Shown here piece after piece: positions 14,873 to 26,433 of a stretch of DNA of 64,000 nt. The position numbers were made by a program, and so were the translations under genes. Within the stretch, counting starts at the first letter, position 1; every line of letters begins with the position of its first letter. A model generated the notes under the pieces. That model made no database searches and was not told the origin of the DNA. It saw only the letters and a program-made list of their open reading frames with translations. The stretch comes from Pachypanchax playfairii (lineage: Eukaryota > Chordata > Actinopteri > Cyprinodontiformes > Aplocheilidae): assembly GCA_006937955.1 (NCBI GenBank), contig SSNP01000243.1:56006-120005 (forward strand). Direction: 5' to 3'.

Positions 14873-17800
14873 GTATCAATCTGTATTTTACTGTGTACCT
14901 GCAGGAGTGAACCTGGTGGTACAACAAGTAACACTGAAATCAGAACGATGCTGCACATACAAATATGATCATGTTTCACCAGTTCTAACCTCCACTGGCT
15001 GCTCATACAGTTCTAATACCTGCATTTACATACTGGACACATTGGACAAGTGTCCTCTGTGTCTTCAACCCCTTCTGAAAACCATCTCTTCTCTTCTGGG
15101 GTTTGACTCCCTGTGAAGTGCTGATCTTATGTAATTCATTTGATTAGTTTTAATATTTTGGCAGTCTGCTGTTTTTTTTTATTTATTTTATTTTTATTTA
15201 TCCATCATGTGAGTGATATTGTGTCTTTTTGATTTCTGTTTTATCTTAATTTCCTGCACAGCACTTTGGTCCTACCTTAGAAATAAAGATGGAGTGAAAT
15301 CAGCTGTTCTGCTGTTTTGTATTTGTTAGTCGGTGAATCTTCTTAAAGGTTGAACTTTTCTTGCTGTGGACATGAATGTGTTGTAGTAGTTGAGTGTGTG
15401 ACTTTGAGCTTCTTCTGTTTAGATTTATAAATCTCTCTAGTTTCTGTTTCTTTTATTTGCTTCCTTTAAACTCAAGTTGTTGTTTTCCAGCTTCACAGAA
15501 GGATTCAGATGTTCTGAGAACACTGATGTTTTATAAAGCTGTATAGTCTCTATGTTGTTACATCTTACTTACAGTTTATTTACTTGTTTAGATATTTTAA
15601 TCTCATTCACCTTTCCCTAACCAAACAAACTGATTATGTCACAGATTTCCATCAGACTAAAATTATTCCAAACTTTTGTTATTTTCATTCCAGATGTGGA
15701 ACGAGATGACTGAGCTGGTCTCCTCCAACAACAACTACTCAAACTACAGAAAGGCCTTTAACGAGTGCCGAGGGTTTAAAATCCCCATTCTAGGTGTGCA
15801 CTTGAAGGACTTGATCGCCGTGCACGTGGTGTTTCCTGACTGGGTCGGTGAGCCTCACCAGGTGAACCTTGTGAAGATGCATCAGCTTTACACGACCTTC
15901 AATGAGCTGGTATCACTACAGAGTGCAGTGGCCCAAGTAGAACCCAACATGGACCTCATCTACCTGCTCACGGTGAACTAAAACTAAACTACAGTGTTAA
16001 ATGACTGAGTTGTATTTACCTCTATCATTTATCTGTTACAACTGGAACACAGTATATCAAACAAACAACAATTAACTGATTAATCATGTGAAGTGATTTT
16101 ATATGAATATTTATATTTTGCAGCTGTCTCTGGATCTTTATTACACAGAGGATGAGATTTATGAGCTGTCGTTGTTGAGGGAACCACGTAACCCTAAATC
16201 TCAGGTATGTCTCAGATAATAACAGGACAGAAAGACTGAACCTCATGATGGAAACAACATGGTTTATTCATCTCCACAGCCTACATCTCCAACCACTCCC
16301 AACAAACCTCTCGCCCCACTGGACTGGGCCTCTGGTGTCACAACCAAACCAGATCCTTCTGTGGTTAACAAACACATCCGGAAGGTGGTTGAAGTGAGTC
16401 GACATCATCCCTGTTTCAAACTGTGTTTTCAGAATGCAGAACGACTGACCGATGTTATGATAGAAAACATTTCTTTCTTTTAATAGTCTGTCTTCAGGAA
16501 CTATGATCATGACCACGACGGCTACATTTCACAAGAAGACTTTGAGAGCATCGCTGCCAACTTTCCTTTCCTTGACTCCTTCTGTGTTTTGGACAAAGAT
16601 CAGTGAGTACAGAGCGACTGTAACGGAACATTAACGGCAGTCACATTATGACGAGCTGCACCGATCACCCGAATCCCATGAAGAGAAACAGTTTGAGTCA
16701 AGTTTATTTCTAGAGCACTTTAACATACAACATGACAGCTGACCAACGTGCTGTACAGACAATCAAGAATTAAAGCAAAACAGAAAATATAACTATAAAC
16801 AAATACTTAAACAAGGAATACAACTTACCTGATCAACCAGGCCCTCACGTCTTTAACAGAATACTTTACAAAGACGTGAAGACCTGGAGCTGAACCGCTG
16901 TCTCTCAGTTTCGAAAGCGGGCTTAGCCAGTTGAGAGAGAACCAATCACAGAAACCCGGAAGTGACGCAACATATGTGACGCTAAAGCAGATACACACGA
17001 GGTGGAACGAAAACAAAAGGTTTAGCGAGCGGAGCCGTAATGGTAGCTACAGAGCCGTGATGGTAGCTACAGAGCCGTAATGGTGGCTACAGAGCCGTAA
17101 TGGTAGCTACAGAGCCGTAATGGTAGCTACAGAGCCGTAATGGTGGCTACAGAGCCGTAATGGTAGCTACAGAGCCGTAATGGTGGCTACAGAGCCGTAA
17201 TGGTTGCTATAGAGCTTAATGGTTGCTACAGAGCGTAATGGTAGCTACAGAGCGTAATGGTAGCTACAGAGCCGTGATGGTAGCTACAGAGTCGTGATGG
17301 TAGCTACAGAGCCGTAATGGTGGCTACAGAGCAGTAATGGTAGCTACAGAGCGTAATTGTAGCTACAGAGGGTAATGGTAGCTACAGAGCCGTGATGGTA
17401 GCTACAGAGTCGTGATGGTAGCTACAGAGCCGTAATGGTGGCTACAGAGCAGTAATGGTAGCTACAGAGCGTAATTGTAGCTACAGAGTGTAATGGTAGC
17501 TACAGAGCCGTAATGTAATGGTAGCTACAGAGCCGTAATGGTAGCTACAGAGCGTAATGGTAGCTACAGAGCGTAATGGTAGCTACAGAGCCGTAATGGT
17601 AGCTACAGAACCGTAATGTAATGGTAGCTACAGAGCCGTAATGGTAGCTACAGAGCGTAATGGTAGCTACAGAGTGTAATGGTAGCTACAGAGCCGTAAT
17701 GTAATGGTAGCTACAGAGCAGTAATGGTAGCTACAGAGCGTAATGGTTGCTACAGAGCGTAATGGTAGCTACAGAGCGTAATGGTAGCTACAGAGCCGTA

Positions 17801-20800
17801 ATGTAATGGTAGCTACAGAGCCGTAACGGTAGCTACAGAGCGTAATGGTAGCTACAGAGCCGTAATGGTAGCTACAGAGCCGTAATGTAATGGTAGCTAC
17901 AGAGCCGTAATGGTAGCTACAGAGCCGTAATGTAATGGTAGCTACAGAGCCGTAATGGTAGCTACAGAGCCGTAATGGTAGCTACAGAGCGTAATGGTGG
18001 CTACAGAGCGTAATGGTAGCTACAGAGCGTAATGGTAGCTACAGAGCCGTAATGTAATGGTAGCTACAGAGCCGTAATGGTAGCTACAGAGCCGTAATGT
18101 AATGGTAGCTACAGAGCCGTAATGGTAGCTACAGAGCCGTAATGTAATGGTAGCTACAGAGCCGTAATGGTAGCTACAGAGGGTAATGGTAGCTACAGAG
18201 CCGTAATGGTGGCTACAGAGCCGTAATGGTAGCTACAGAGCGTAATGGTAGCTACAGAGCCGTAATGGTAGCTACAGAGCCGTAATGTAATGGTAGCTAC
18301 AGAGCCGTAATGGTAGCTATAGGCTTAAGGGTAGCTACAGAGCGTAATGGTAGCTACAGAGCGTAATGGTAGCTACAGAGCCGTAATGGTAGCTACAGAG
18401 CCGTAATGTAATGGTAGCTACAGAGCCGTAATGGTAGCTACAGAGCCGTAATGTAATGGTAGCTACAGAGCCGTAACGGTAGCTACAGAGCGTAATGGTA
18501 GCTACAGAGCCGTAATGGTAGCTACAGAGCCGTAATGTAATGGTAGCTACAGAGCCGTAATGGTTGCTATAGAGCTTAATGGTTGCTACAGAGCGTAATG
18601 GTAGCTACAGAGCGTAATGGTAGCTACAGAGCCGTGATGGTAGCTACAGAGTCGTGATGGTAGCTACAGAGCCGTAATGGTGGCTACAGAGCAGTAATGG
18701 TAGCTACAGAGCGTAATTGTAGCTACAGAGGGTAATGGCTGTCTCTTATNATTTCGAAGGCGGGCTTAGCCAATTGAGAGAGAACCAATCACAGAAACCC
18801 GGAAGTGACGCAACATATGTGATGCTAAAGCGGATACACGCGAGGCGGAACAAAAACAAAAGGTTTAGCGAGCGGAGCCGTAATGGTAGCTACAGAACCG
18901 TAATGGTAGCTACAGAGCCGTAATGGTAGCTACAGAACCGTAATGGTAGCTACAGAGCCGTAATGGTAGCTACAGAGCCGTAATGGTAGCTACAGAGCCG
19001 TAATGGTAGCTACAGAGCCGTAATGGTAGCTACAGAGCCGTAATGGTAGCTACAGAGCCGTAATGGTAGCTAGCCATGGTTAATGGAGGAGAAAAAATGA
19101 ATATCAATGACAGTTGTCGCTTTTGTGTCAAAAACTTGTGAATACGTGGTGTCATTGCACACTCGGTTCAGGTATTTAACCGCCCCAATCAAACACTGTG
19201 CAAACACAGAAGTAAACACTTCATCCACAGCCGAGTCCGCCATGTTGAATGTTGTGCTCTGGGTGGAAAACGCTAGTTCTGTGTTTTCAGGATGACGCAC
19301 AATAAAGGTGATATGTAATTGGTCCATCATAAAATTTGACGCGGAAATGATCGGGTGCGGCTCCGGTGTCAGACCCTTCTGCATTTGAACATAATGCAGG
19401 AGGATCTGATTGGTCAGGGTATTAAAACAAAACAGTTGTTGTAGAATGAAAGCTTGAAATGGAACAGGTCTTAACTTTAGATTTATCTTAAAGGAGAAAT
19501 ATTGTGCTTTTACATTCTTCGTTTTTTCATCAAAATCATTTAGTTGTGGTTTATATTTAGTGGAACAGCAGTTATTAGGTCTGAATTTGTTATTATAGTA
19601 TTTCTATATGCTGCGCTTCTACTCTGATGGGTCTGCAAAACAACTCATTTTGGTGCGGTCCCTTTAAACGCCCCCCTCCAGGTTGCTGACCCTTCCACTC
19701 CACCACATTCAGCCATTTTTGTAGTTTGATAGATTGAAGCACTCCTGTGAAGTGTTTGGCTCAAAAAACACTTGTTTCACCACAAATTCAGTCACATTAC
19801 CATTAAAAATAAAACTTAACCACACACTTCGAAGCAGTTCTGATGCAGGGAGACGGTGTAAAGAGTTGTGTGGGTTAAAAACCGCCGAACACCGGTCTCG
19901 GTGTTCTGTAGAACGCAGGTACACACAAAGTTAACAGCCATGAGCGCGTCTCTACGCCATGCAGCCCAACAATGTGTGTAACATATGAAAGCTCTGATGA
20001 TATAAACCTTTTTAACATGCAACAACCACAGCACTGACACTAAAGCCTTTATTCAGAAAAGGAAAGATGTTCAGGCTGAATGCCCGGCCAGTCCAGTAAA
20101 CACGTAGTTTACAGCGGTGCCTTCGTCCCCCTACATCATACACGCTAACAATCTACAGTATATATCATATGAAAGCTCTGATTCTCCTCTTTCAAAAAAT
20201 ATAAATCTTTTTGACATGTAACAACCACAGCACTGACAATAAAGCCTTTTTTCAGAAAAGGAAAGAATTCAAGTGTTTAAGCAGTACAAAATAACTTTTA
20301 AAAATTAAAGGGACTCTAAGGAAGTTTAACAACAAATAAATGGTTCAAACTGTACAATTTCTTCCTCATACATGCTCCAACAATGTCCTGGAAAGAGCCC
20401 AGGCANACAGAGACGTAATGGTAGCTACAGAGCCGTAATGGTAGCTACAGAGCCGTAATGGTAGCTACAGAGCCGTAATGGTAGCTACAGAGCCGTAATG
20501 GTAGCTAGCCATGGTTAATGGAGGAGAAAAAATGAATATTAATGACAGTTGTCGCTTTTGTGTCAAAACCTTGTGAATACGAGGTGTCATTGCACACTCG
20601 GTTCAGGTATTTGACCGCCCCAAGCAAACACTGTGCAAACACAGACGTAAACACTTCATCCACAGCCGAGTCCGCCATGTTGAATGTTGTGCTCTGGGTG
20701 GAAAACGCTAGTTCCGTGTTTTCAGGATGACGCACAACAAAGGTGATATGTAATTGGTCCGTCATAAAATTTGACGTGGAAATGATCGGGTGCGGCTCCG

Positions 20801-22962
20801 GTGTCAGACCCTTCTGCATTTGAACATAATGCAGGAGGATCTGATTGGTCAGGCTAGAATAAAACTAGGAGGAAAAATACAATAAAAGACAAGATGTAAA
20901 ATCAGGAGTGTTGATACAACCGATATTTGTTGTAGTTTGGTTCAGTGTTTAAGTGACGATGCAATAAACTGTTTCTGCAAAGCCAAAAATCTGTTTCTCT
21001 AACAAACATTTCTTTGTGAAAATATTCTTTTTTTTACGTTTGGTAGCAGTAACTGATGGACGAGTTCATGTAAATCTCCTGCAGTTTTACTTGATACCAC
21101 AGAGTGGACTCATAAGTCTGTGTTTTGATGAGCTGCAGTTACTTCATGTTACCATATAAGATGAAATGAGGTGTAAAAAAAGGAAGTTCAACATTATGTT
21201 TTAACTTTAGACAGAATGTCAAACAGAGAACCATGAACAGGAAGTAGTTCAGTTTAACAGCATTAAACTGGTTTTTGTGAGTATGAAATGACAGAACTCT
21301 GTCTACAGTCATGGCAGAAATAAAACACAGAACACATCTTAATAACTCCGGTTCATTTGGACTCAGAAGTTTTTGGAATGTGACACTTGATGGTTCTGTT
21401 TGCCTCCATGTGCTGAGGTGTGACTTTAAGACTGGTTGGACTACAGCTGCTGTAATTAGTTGCTGTTCTTCTGTATCTTCTCACTCAGAGACGGGTTGAT
21501 CAGTAAGGATGAGATGATAGCGTATTTCCTTCGTGCTAACCCCCTCCTCCAGTCTAAGATGGGACCAGGATTCATCCACAACTTCCAGGAGATGACCTAC
21601 CTGAAGCCCACATTCTGTGAACATTGTGCTGGATTTGTGTGTATCTCTACATTATACTCACATTATAACTAATGTCATTAAACTGGGTGTTTAATCCCGT
21701 TAGTGCTACAGGACACAACGCAGCTTTTATTATAGCTACAGTTCTGTGTTTAAGTCTCGATCAACTACCTTAACATTTGATCAGTTCTTTGGTCTCTCTA
21801 AAGGTTTTATTTTATTATTGGTCATTCTTTTCTCACATGTGTGCAGCTCTGGGGCATCATCAAACAGGGCTACAAGTGCAAAGGTACGGTGTCTTTTCAA
21901 GTCTTTTTCTCTTTCTTTTATGTTTCAAAAACAAACTTTAACTTTATGGACTTTTTTTGTGTTTTTGCTCCATCCTTCATGACAGCAGATGATCCTTTAC
22001 AAGACATACATTAGATTTATGCTGTGATTCTTGAACACTGTAGCTGTGCTGTAATGCATTGCATCTTTATTTACCCTGCAGATTGTGGTGTTAACTGTCA
22101 TAAACAGTGCAGAGAACTGCTGGTTCTGGCCTGCAGGAAGCTGATTTGCTCCGGCTCTCTGGGAAGTGTTTTTCCAGCCATGCTGACCCACAGCTCACTG
22201 CCCAGCAGCCCCACACTGCCCACCTGTAAAGGTCATCTTCAGTTACTAAACATGCCTGATAGAAATCATATAGAACACAAAAGTTATTTACTAAAACTGA
22301 GCTCAAAATCTCTTGGGGTGCCCAAAGTTTTGCATAGTGGTCCTTTTATTTGTTCAGTCTAAAACTGGTCAGTCAGTCTTATTCATGAGTTTATTTCATG
22401 GAAACAATGATTTCATGTCTTGTCTTTGCTCCTTCAGATGAGGACGATGTGTTTGAGTTCCCAGCTGTCCCTTCAGCAAGTCCAGCTCTGGACACTCAGT
22501 CTATCACCCTGATGACGGGAACCGCCCAGAGAATCTCGGTCCGCCTGCAGCGGGCCACCACCAGCCAGGCCACGCAGACAGAGCCCCTCTGGTCTGAACT
22601 GAGCTGGGGGGCTACAGATAGCGGTTCCCACACCTTCCCTAAAATGAAATGCAGGACTCACAGGAAAACATCCAAAAATAAAGGTTTTGCTTGTTGGGAA
22701 AACCAGAATGATGGTTCACACCAGGCAGTTTCCTCGCGGTGCAGTGTGGATATTTCAGCAGAGCCTGCACGGAACGCCCAGACTGATGTGAAGGTAATAA
22801 AACCCTGTTCAGTAGGTGCACATCTAGTGGCATATAGTGGTACTTTAACATGCCCCGCCCCTTTTTAGCCGCATGTGTAATGCAATCCACAAGTTTAGAT
22901 ATGAAAGCCAGTATTCCAGATGTTGAATATTTCCTCTCTGTTTTCCCTTCAAGGACAGCTGA
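14756..22962 (+). CDS. rasgrp3: RAS guanyl-releasing protein 3 (partial, 10 coding exons)
   Basis: The exons are 14756-14872, 15694-15972, 16124-16204, 16280-16393, 16487-16602, 21489-21636, 21847-21883, 22082-22231, 22438-22793 and 22954-22962. Every junction has AG/GT signals and compatible phases, and the joined length (1407 nt, 469 codons with stop) is in frame. In order they give the C-terminal part of the RasGEF (CDC25) domain, a linker, two EF hands, a C1 zinc domain and a tail. RasGRP proteins load GTP on Ras/Rap at membranes in response to diacylglycerol and calcium. RASGRP3, rather than paralogues 1, 2 or 4, is favoured by SNNNYSNYRKAF, the LDSFCVLDKDQDGLISKDEM EF region and the tail motif TTSQATQTEP. 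The N-terminal REM and early GEF exons are missing and should lie left of the window, beyond the satellite. No disruption is seen in the visible exons. Confidence 0.93.
15694..15972 (+). CDS. rasgrp3: rasgrp3 exon: end of RasGEF domain
   Basis: 93 codons between TTCCAG and GTGAAC. It contains GFKIPILGVHLKDLIAVH, typical of the end of a RasGEF domain, and NMDLIYLLT, typical of RasGRP3. Confidence 0.95.
16124..16204 (+). CDS. rasgrp3: rasgrp3 exon: GEF-to-EF linker, first part
   Basis: 27 codons between TTGCAG and GTATGT, with LDLYYTEDEIYELSL and REPRNPKS, a motif shared by RasGRP family members just after the GEF core. Confidence 0.93.
16280..16393 (+). CDS. rasgrp3: rasgrp3 exon: proline-rich linker
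   Basis: 38 codons between CCACAG and GTGAGT, carrying PTSPTTPNKP and WASGVTTKPDP. This is the RasGRP3-type linker to the EF-hand module. Confidence 0.92.
16487..16602 (+). CDS. rasgrp3: rasgrp3 exon: first EF hand
   Basis: 116 nt, starting after TAATAG and ending at CA before GTGAGT. The loop DHDHDGYISQEDF has acidic residues at the calcium-binding positions. The split glutamine codon is completed in the exon at 21489, so a 4.9-kb intron interrupts the EF-hand module. Confidence 0.93.
16690..16830 (-). repeat. LINE 3'-end-like fragment, antisense
   Basis: TTTATTTCTAGAGCACTTTA followed by CAACGTGCTGTACAGAC resembles the reverse complement of the common fish L2/Rex-type LINE 3' end. Similar antisense ends occur at 46320-46400 and 55380-55445. 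Confidence 0.45.
16897..17034 (+). repeat. Left module, copy 1, flanking the 20-bp minisatellite
   Basis: The run from GCTGTCTCTC to GCGAGCGGAG is repeated at 18738-18877 with few changes; both copies lead directly into CCGTAATGG units. It contains an ACCAATCACAGAAACCCGGA block. Confidence 0.85.
17035..18737 (+). repeat. 20-bp minisatellite array, main block, about 83 units
   Basis: The unit is CCGTAATGGTAGCTACAGAG. Length variants carry an extra GTAAT (25 bp) or lack CC/C. A block with GGTTGCTATAGAGCTTAATG and GAGTCGTGATGG variants at 17202-17375 recurs at 18562-18737, so the array has its own higher-order structure. It lies in the rasgrp3 intron between the EF-hand exons. A single n at 18750 just past its right end makes the true length uncertain. 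Confidence 0.93.
18738..18877 (+). repeat. Left module, copy 2
   Basis: Second copy of the module at 16897-17034, again abutting the 20-bp units. It contains the ambiguous base at 18750. Confidence 0.85.
18878..19071 (+). repeat. 20-bp minisatellite array, second block, about 10 units
   Basis: Regular CCGTAATGGTAGCTACAGAG/AACC units between the left module (copy 2) and the right module (copy 1). It is more uniform than the main block. Confidence 0.9.
19072..19418 (+). repeat. Right module, copy 1 (347 bp)
   Basis: Starts AGCCATGGTTAATGGAGGAG right after the minisatellite and ends GGATCTGATTGGTCAGG. The copy at 20507-20853 has the same length and differs at only a few positions. No coding similarity is recognised. 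Together with the left module it looks like a mobile element with an internal, expanding minisatellite. Confidence 0.85.
19419..20406. repeat. Inter-module segment with internal duplication
   Basis: About 1 kb without recognised genes. A block with CATATGAAAGCTCTGAT and CAACCACAGCACTGACA occurs near 19980-20065 and again near 20165-20265; the second half is also found at about 55135-55175. These are dispersed non-coding repeats. An n at 20406 marks the join to the next minisatellite block. Confidence 0.5.
20407..20506 (+). repeat. 20-bp minisatellite array, third block, about 5 units
   Basis: Five near-perfect units directly before the second copy of the right module. The left end abuts the ambiguous base at 20406. 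Confidence 0.9.
20507..20853 (+). repeat. Right module, copy 2 (347 bp)
   Basis: Second copy of 19072-19418, with the same start next to the minisatellite and the same end; the flanking sequence then differs (GTATTAAAAC versus CTAGAATAAA), which fixes the repeat boundary. Confidence 0.85.
21489..21636 (+). CDS. rasgrp3: rasgrp3 exon: second EF hand and start of C1 domain
   Basis: 148 nt between CTCAG and GTGTGT. It completes DKDQDGLISKDEM (second EF loop) and enters the C1 domain with HNFQEMTYLKPTFCEHCAGF, supplying the first zinc ligands (His, then CxxC). Confidence 0.94.
21847..21883 (+). CDS. rasgrp3: rasgrp3 exon: C1 domain middle
   Basis: 37-nt micro-exon between GTGCAG and GTACGG encoding LWGIIKQGYKCK, the diacylglycerol-binding loop and next zinc-ligand cysteine of the C1 domain. 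Confidence 0.92.
22082..22231 (+). CDS. rasgrp3: rasgrp3 exon: end of C1 domain
   Basis: 150 nt between CTGCAG and GTCATC. It gives DCGVNCHKQCRELLVLACRK, the last zinc ligands of the C1 domain, then a Ser/Pro-rich stretch. Confidence 0.93.
22438..22793 (+). CDS. rasgrp3: rasgrp3 exon: C-terminal tail
   Basis: 356 nt between CTTCAG and GTAATA. It contains DDVFEFP, RISVRLQRATTSQATQTEP and SGSHTFPKMK, the strongest evidence for RasGRP3 over its paralogues. Confidence 0.93.
22954..22962 (+). CDS. rasgrp3: rasgrp3 last coding exon (Asp-Ser-stop)
   Basis: After an AAG acceptor the phase-0 frame reads GAC AGC TGA, so only two residues and the stop are coded here and the rest of the exon is 3' UTR. 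The acceptor is inferred from phase and a pyrimidine-rich tract; reading on past 22793 into the intron is a less likely alternative. Confidence 0.65.
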   Translation, partial: DS

Positions 22963-23400
22963 CTTGGCCACAGCTTTAACAGCTGGTACCACAGGACCCG
23001 ACAGCCCTTCACTAAGGGGACCAGGAGGCTCTTCTCTCTGAGGAAGACTCTGGGCTGCCTGAGGTTCCCCTTCAGGGACCTGGAGTTGTCTCAGCCTGTC
23101 TAGACCTCAGTGTGTGCATGTGTGCTATGATCAGGGAGCAGCTCAGTGAGCATCCAGAGGATCACTACAGGAAGCTGTAACTCAGGCCCAGATTTACATC
23201 ATATGTATGTTACATGTATGAAGTAACATTTCACTGACATGGGTTCAGCTCAGTGGAGCAGTTTGTCATTTAACAACATGCACCAGGTTGTGGACATCTT
23301 CTGCTGTAGACAGGAAGAGCTGTGGTCACATGATCAGAAAAGGCCGGGTGGAAGTTGGAGAGTGTAAATATGCTGCAAATAAAGTGAATCTGCTGCCACT
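22963..23400 (+). other. rasgrp3: Inferred rasgrp3 3' UTR
   Basis: Non-coding sequence after the TGA, ending shortly past the AATAAA at 23378. The extent is inferred from that signal. Confidence 0.5.
23378..23383 (+). terminator. Poly(A) signal AATAAA
   Basis: A canonical AATAAA about 415 bp after the rasgrp3 stop, the first such hexamer in a plausible 3' UTR. Confidence 0.5.
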
Positions 23401-23459
23401 CTGAAGGACTGATGAGCAGATATTTATGAACATTATTCAGATATAAAAACTGTGTTGGT

Positions 23460-24585
23460 TTTTTTTTTTGCTGATCTCTCGATGAGGCACACGCTTTCTG
23501 TTCTGCTTCCCCCCCTTTTCTCTGCTTATTGTGCGTCTCTGAGTCTCCCACCCGCAAATTCCTCAAATATGAAATTATGGATCTGGTATCGTGGTCACTT
23601 ACACATTGGAAAACTTTTTACTACAATTGAGGCTCGTGAAGGGGGAGCCGCCATGCTCGGACTCGACCCACGCTCTGTCGGTAGAGGACGGATATATTTG
23701 GATTACTGATCGTGGGAACCTGCTGATTGGAGCTGGCAGTCACCTGACGTATCAACAAATTCAGAAAAAATGTTAAGTATGTAACTTTATCTGGCAGCAC
23801 TCGGGGGTCTGGATCACATACTGATGTGGTTGGATCTCACTGGAAGGACGGGTGTCATCTTGGAGAAGCTGCAGGTTCGGTTCAGTGTGGAGGAGTGATT
23901 GATTTGCTGTTTTTCATCTGATTTGTTCTGATTCGGCTGTTTCGGATTCGCCACTAGAAGAAGTATCATATGGACTGAAACGACTGCTGAATTCTACAGT
24001 CTGCTCTAACTTGGCTTTATCTTTGTTTTGGCTGGGCTGAAGATCAACACTTTAAACTCCCCTGAGGAGAATGCAGATCGGTCCCCCTCCCCTTCTCACT
24101 CCAAACACTCAAGCTGGAAGACAGACTTTCCCAAGGTCACAGACTTCCTGATAAAAAACATCTGAGTGCGTTGCTCAGCAACGCTGTTTACATTTCTTAA
24201 CATATTTCACAAACACTGATTACACTCAAATCCTTAATGACCTCATTGTGTGTTCGTGGTATCTGTTCACCCCCTACTAAGCAGTTTTTTTGTGCTTCCA
24301 TCCAGCGCACCCCCCCTGGTGGGCCCTTGGTGTAAGGACCTTTTTTTATCTCCTCTGACCCCAATGTAGTCTTATTCATCTTTCTTTTTTCTAACACATT
24401 GGTTGATACGTGCTTATATGTATGTATGTATTCTCCTGTGTGATCTTGGCTGGCCTGAGCATCGTGCGCCGGGTACACTGTGACCCTCGGCAGCCTGGAG
24501 AGTGAAGGTCAAACTCTTCTCTGTATCTCCATGTAAATTCCCCCCGTGGGACAATAAAGTATTTTCAATTCAATTCAATACCTGC
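23460..24585 (+). repeat. Dispersed repeat, copy 2 (probable non-LTR 3' region)
   Basis: Shares its 23789-24180 core with 13868-14310 and ends GGGACAATAAAG followed by CAATT repeats. It extends about 330 bp further 5' than copy 1. No intact reading frame is visible, and the family is not identified. Confidence 0.5.
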
Positions 24586-25190
24586 TAACAGCTGACTCAG
24601 CAGTAAAGTTGCACCTATTGTATAATTACCCAACAGGTTCAAGGAACTTCCATCAGTTTAATAGAACTGTAATTTATATTTATTTAAAAAACATTCAAAC
24701 AATATAAACCCAAACTTTAAATCATCTTGTGATGAGACAGTTTTTAACTTTGGGGTTGATGGTGCATCTTTATAGAGACAACACTCATCTGCATCTACTC
24801 ACACACATCAGGAGCATCTGTGTGCAGATGGATGGTGCTGAAATCCAACAAATCATTATTTATTTATTAAATTCTGTGTGTGTCTTAATTGTCATGTTGA
24901 ATACAATCAGGTTCTTTATCTGTAGAACTACGAGTTCCACAAGAAACTACAATCTGCAGAAACCTCCAACCCAAACGTAACACTGCACACGAGCTTTCAT
25001 GGTTCCTTCAAGAGAAAGTTAATCAACAGGAAACACAGAAGATGTTGCAGATTCTCATTCATCCAGAACGTGGAACTCCTGAGTTCTTCTTAGAAAGAGA
25101 AATTTGATTTATTTTTCTTGTTTTTACCCTTTAATCCATGAGGATTAATGCTTGTGGATTAAGTCAAATAAGGTGTTAAAAGGGTTGAAA
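24586..25190. other. No recognised feature
   Basis: About 600 bp of AT-rich sequence. I see no exon, repeat family or RNA gene in it. Confidence 0.4.
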
Positions 25191-25745
25191 GTTCCTGTTT
25201 AATAATAATTATTAATGATGCATTTAATTTATATTTCAGAGCATTTACACCTTACAATAAAAGCAAAACCAAAGACAAGTTAATAAAAGATTAAGATAAA
25301 AGCACAAACTATAATGTGACATCATAATGGGGTCGAGACAGACTACACAGTTAAACGTGTGATTTGGAGAGAGTCAGTGTTAAGGATCTCAGCAGGGAGT
25401 GACTTCTAGAGTGACTGAATGCTCTAAATCTCACAGTGGACAGATCTACAGATCATTTAGGTTCAGAGGGGTGAAGTTACTGATGGATTTAAATGCAAGA
25501 AGCAGGATTATTTAAATATGTGTTGTTAAACTGTGAACCAGTGAAGCTGCTGTAAGACTGGAGCTGCTGAGTTCTGGACCAAGTGAAGTTTATGGATCTG
25601 GTTCTGTAGAAGACCAAAAAGAGAATTACAGTAATTATTACTGAAAGTGACGAGGGTGTGAACAAGAATGACGGTGAATATTACACACATCAGGTGATAA
25701 AACTGAGAATGAAATGATGATGTGACGACACTCTTAACCTGATGA
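25190..25745 (-). pseudogene. L2/Rex-type LINE 3' fragment
   Basis: On the minus strand, 25680-25520 reads with motifs NYCNSLFGLLQNQ, LHLVQNSAAPVL and LQQLHWFTV, which match the C-terminal end of reverse transcriptases of the L2/CR1/Rex group (usually DYCNSLL, LQLVQNAAARLL, LHWLPV). The frame is broken and the 5' part is missing, so it is an old truncated copy. Confidence 0.65.
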
Positions 25746-25756
25746 ACAGAGTATAA

Positions 25757-26433
25757 GTGTCAGGTTTCTGTGTGAGAAGATGTTACTGGATGTTTCAGGT
25801 TCAGTGTTTTGTATGCTGTGTTTTTTCTGTGTCGGGTGAGTCATCTGTTTCCAGTGAGGATCTACGTTGGAGAGTGAGGTGCTGATGAGGAGCAGGGTGG
25901 TATATTCTTCACCTGGTTGTTAACCTTCATGGTAGCTCCTGTGTGTCATCCTAGTGATTTGTTCCTAGTGACTATTTTGAGAAACGTTTTTGAGACTATT
26001 CCCCTGTGTGTGATTAACCCTGTTCTTCTCAGGACATCTGCAACCTGCTCCTTGTGTCTCTGAGCACTCTCCCGTGTCCCAGCGTCTGATCTCCTGGAGT
26101 CCTGTCTGCCTCCCTCTGGCGTCCTCACCCGACCTGGACTCACCACCTCCCTGCACAGCACTGCACTAGACCTGACCCTCTTTCGAGCATTAGCAGCACA
26201 AAATCTCCTGTGAGTCAAACCTCTCCTTTCCCTGCAATATCTCCTGATCCTGTGGTAACCGAAACTAACTCTCCCCTCCCCTGCAGTTCTGGAACCCTCT
26301 CTGGCGCACCTGATCACCTTGCACATTTTGCACTTGTAAATATTGTAAAATAAACCTTGTCACTTTTGCACCTGAGCTGTTGTCTGAGTCTGAGTCCTGC
26401 AATGTGGGTTAAAAGAGTCACTGAGCCCGTGAC
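25757..26433 (+). repeat. Possible solo LTR
   Basis: The segment begins TGTCAGG, has a CT-rich middle, an AATAAA near 26350, and ends GCCCGTGACA, the general shape of a fish LTR. No target-site duplication is evident, and no internal retroviral-type sequence follows. Confidence 0.35.

Noticed and set aside
25757..26433. Confident solo LTR with target duplication
   Set aside because: Flanking bases do not match as a duplication, so it was listed only as possible.
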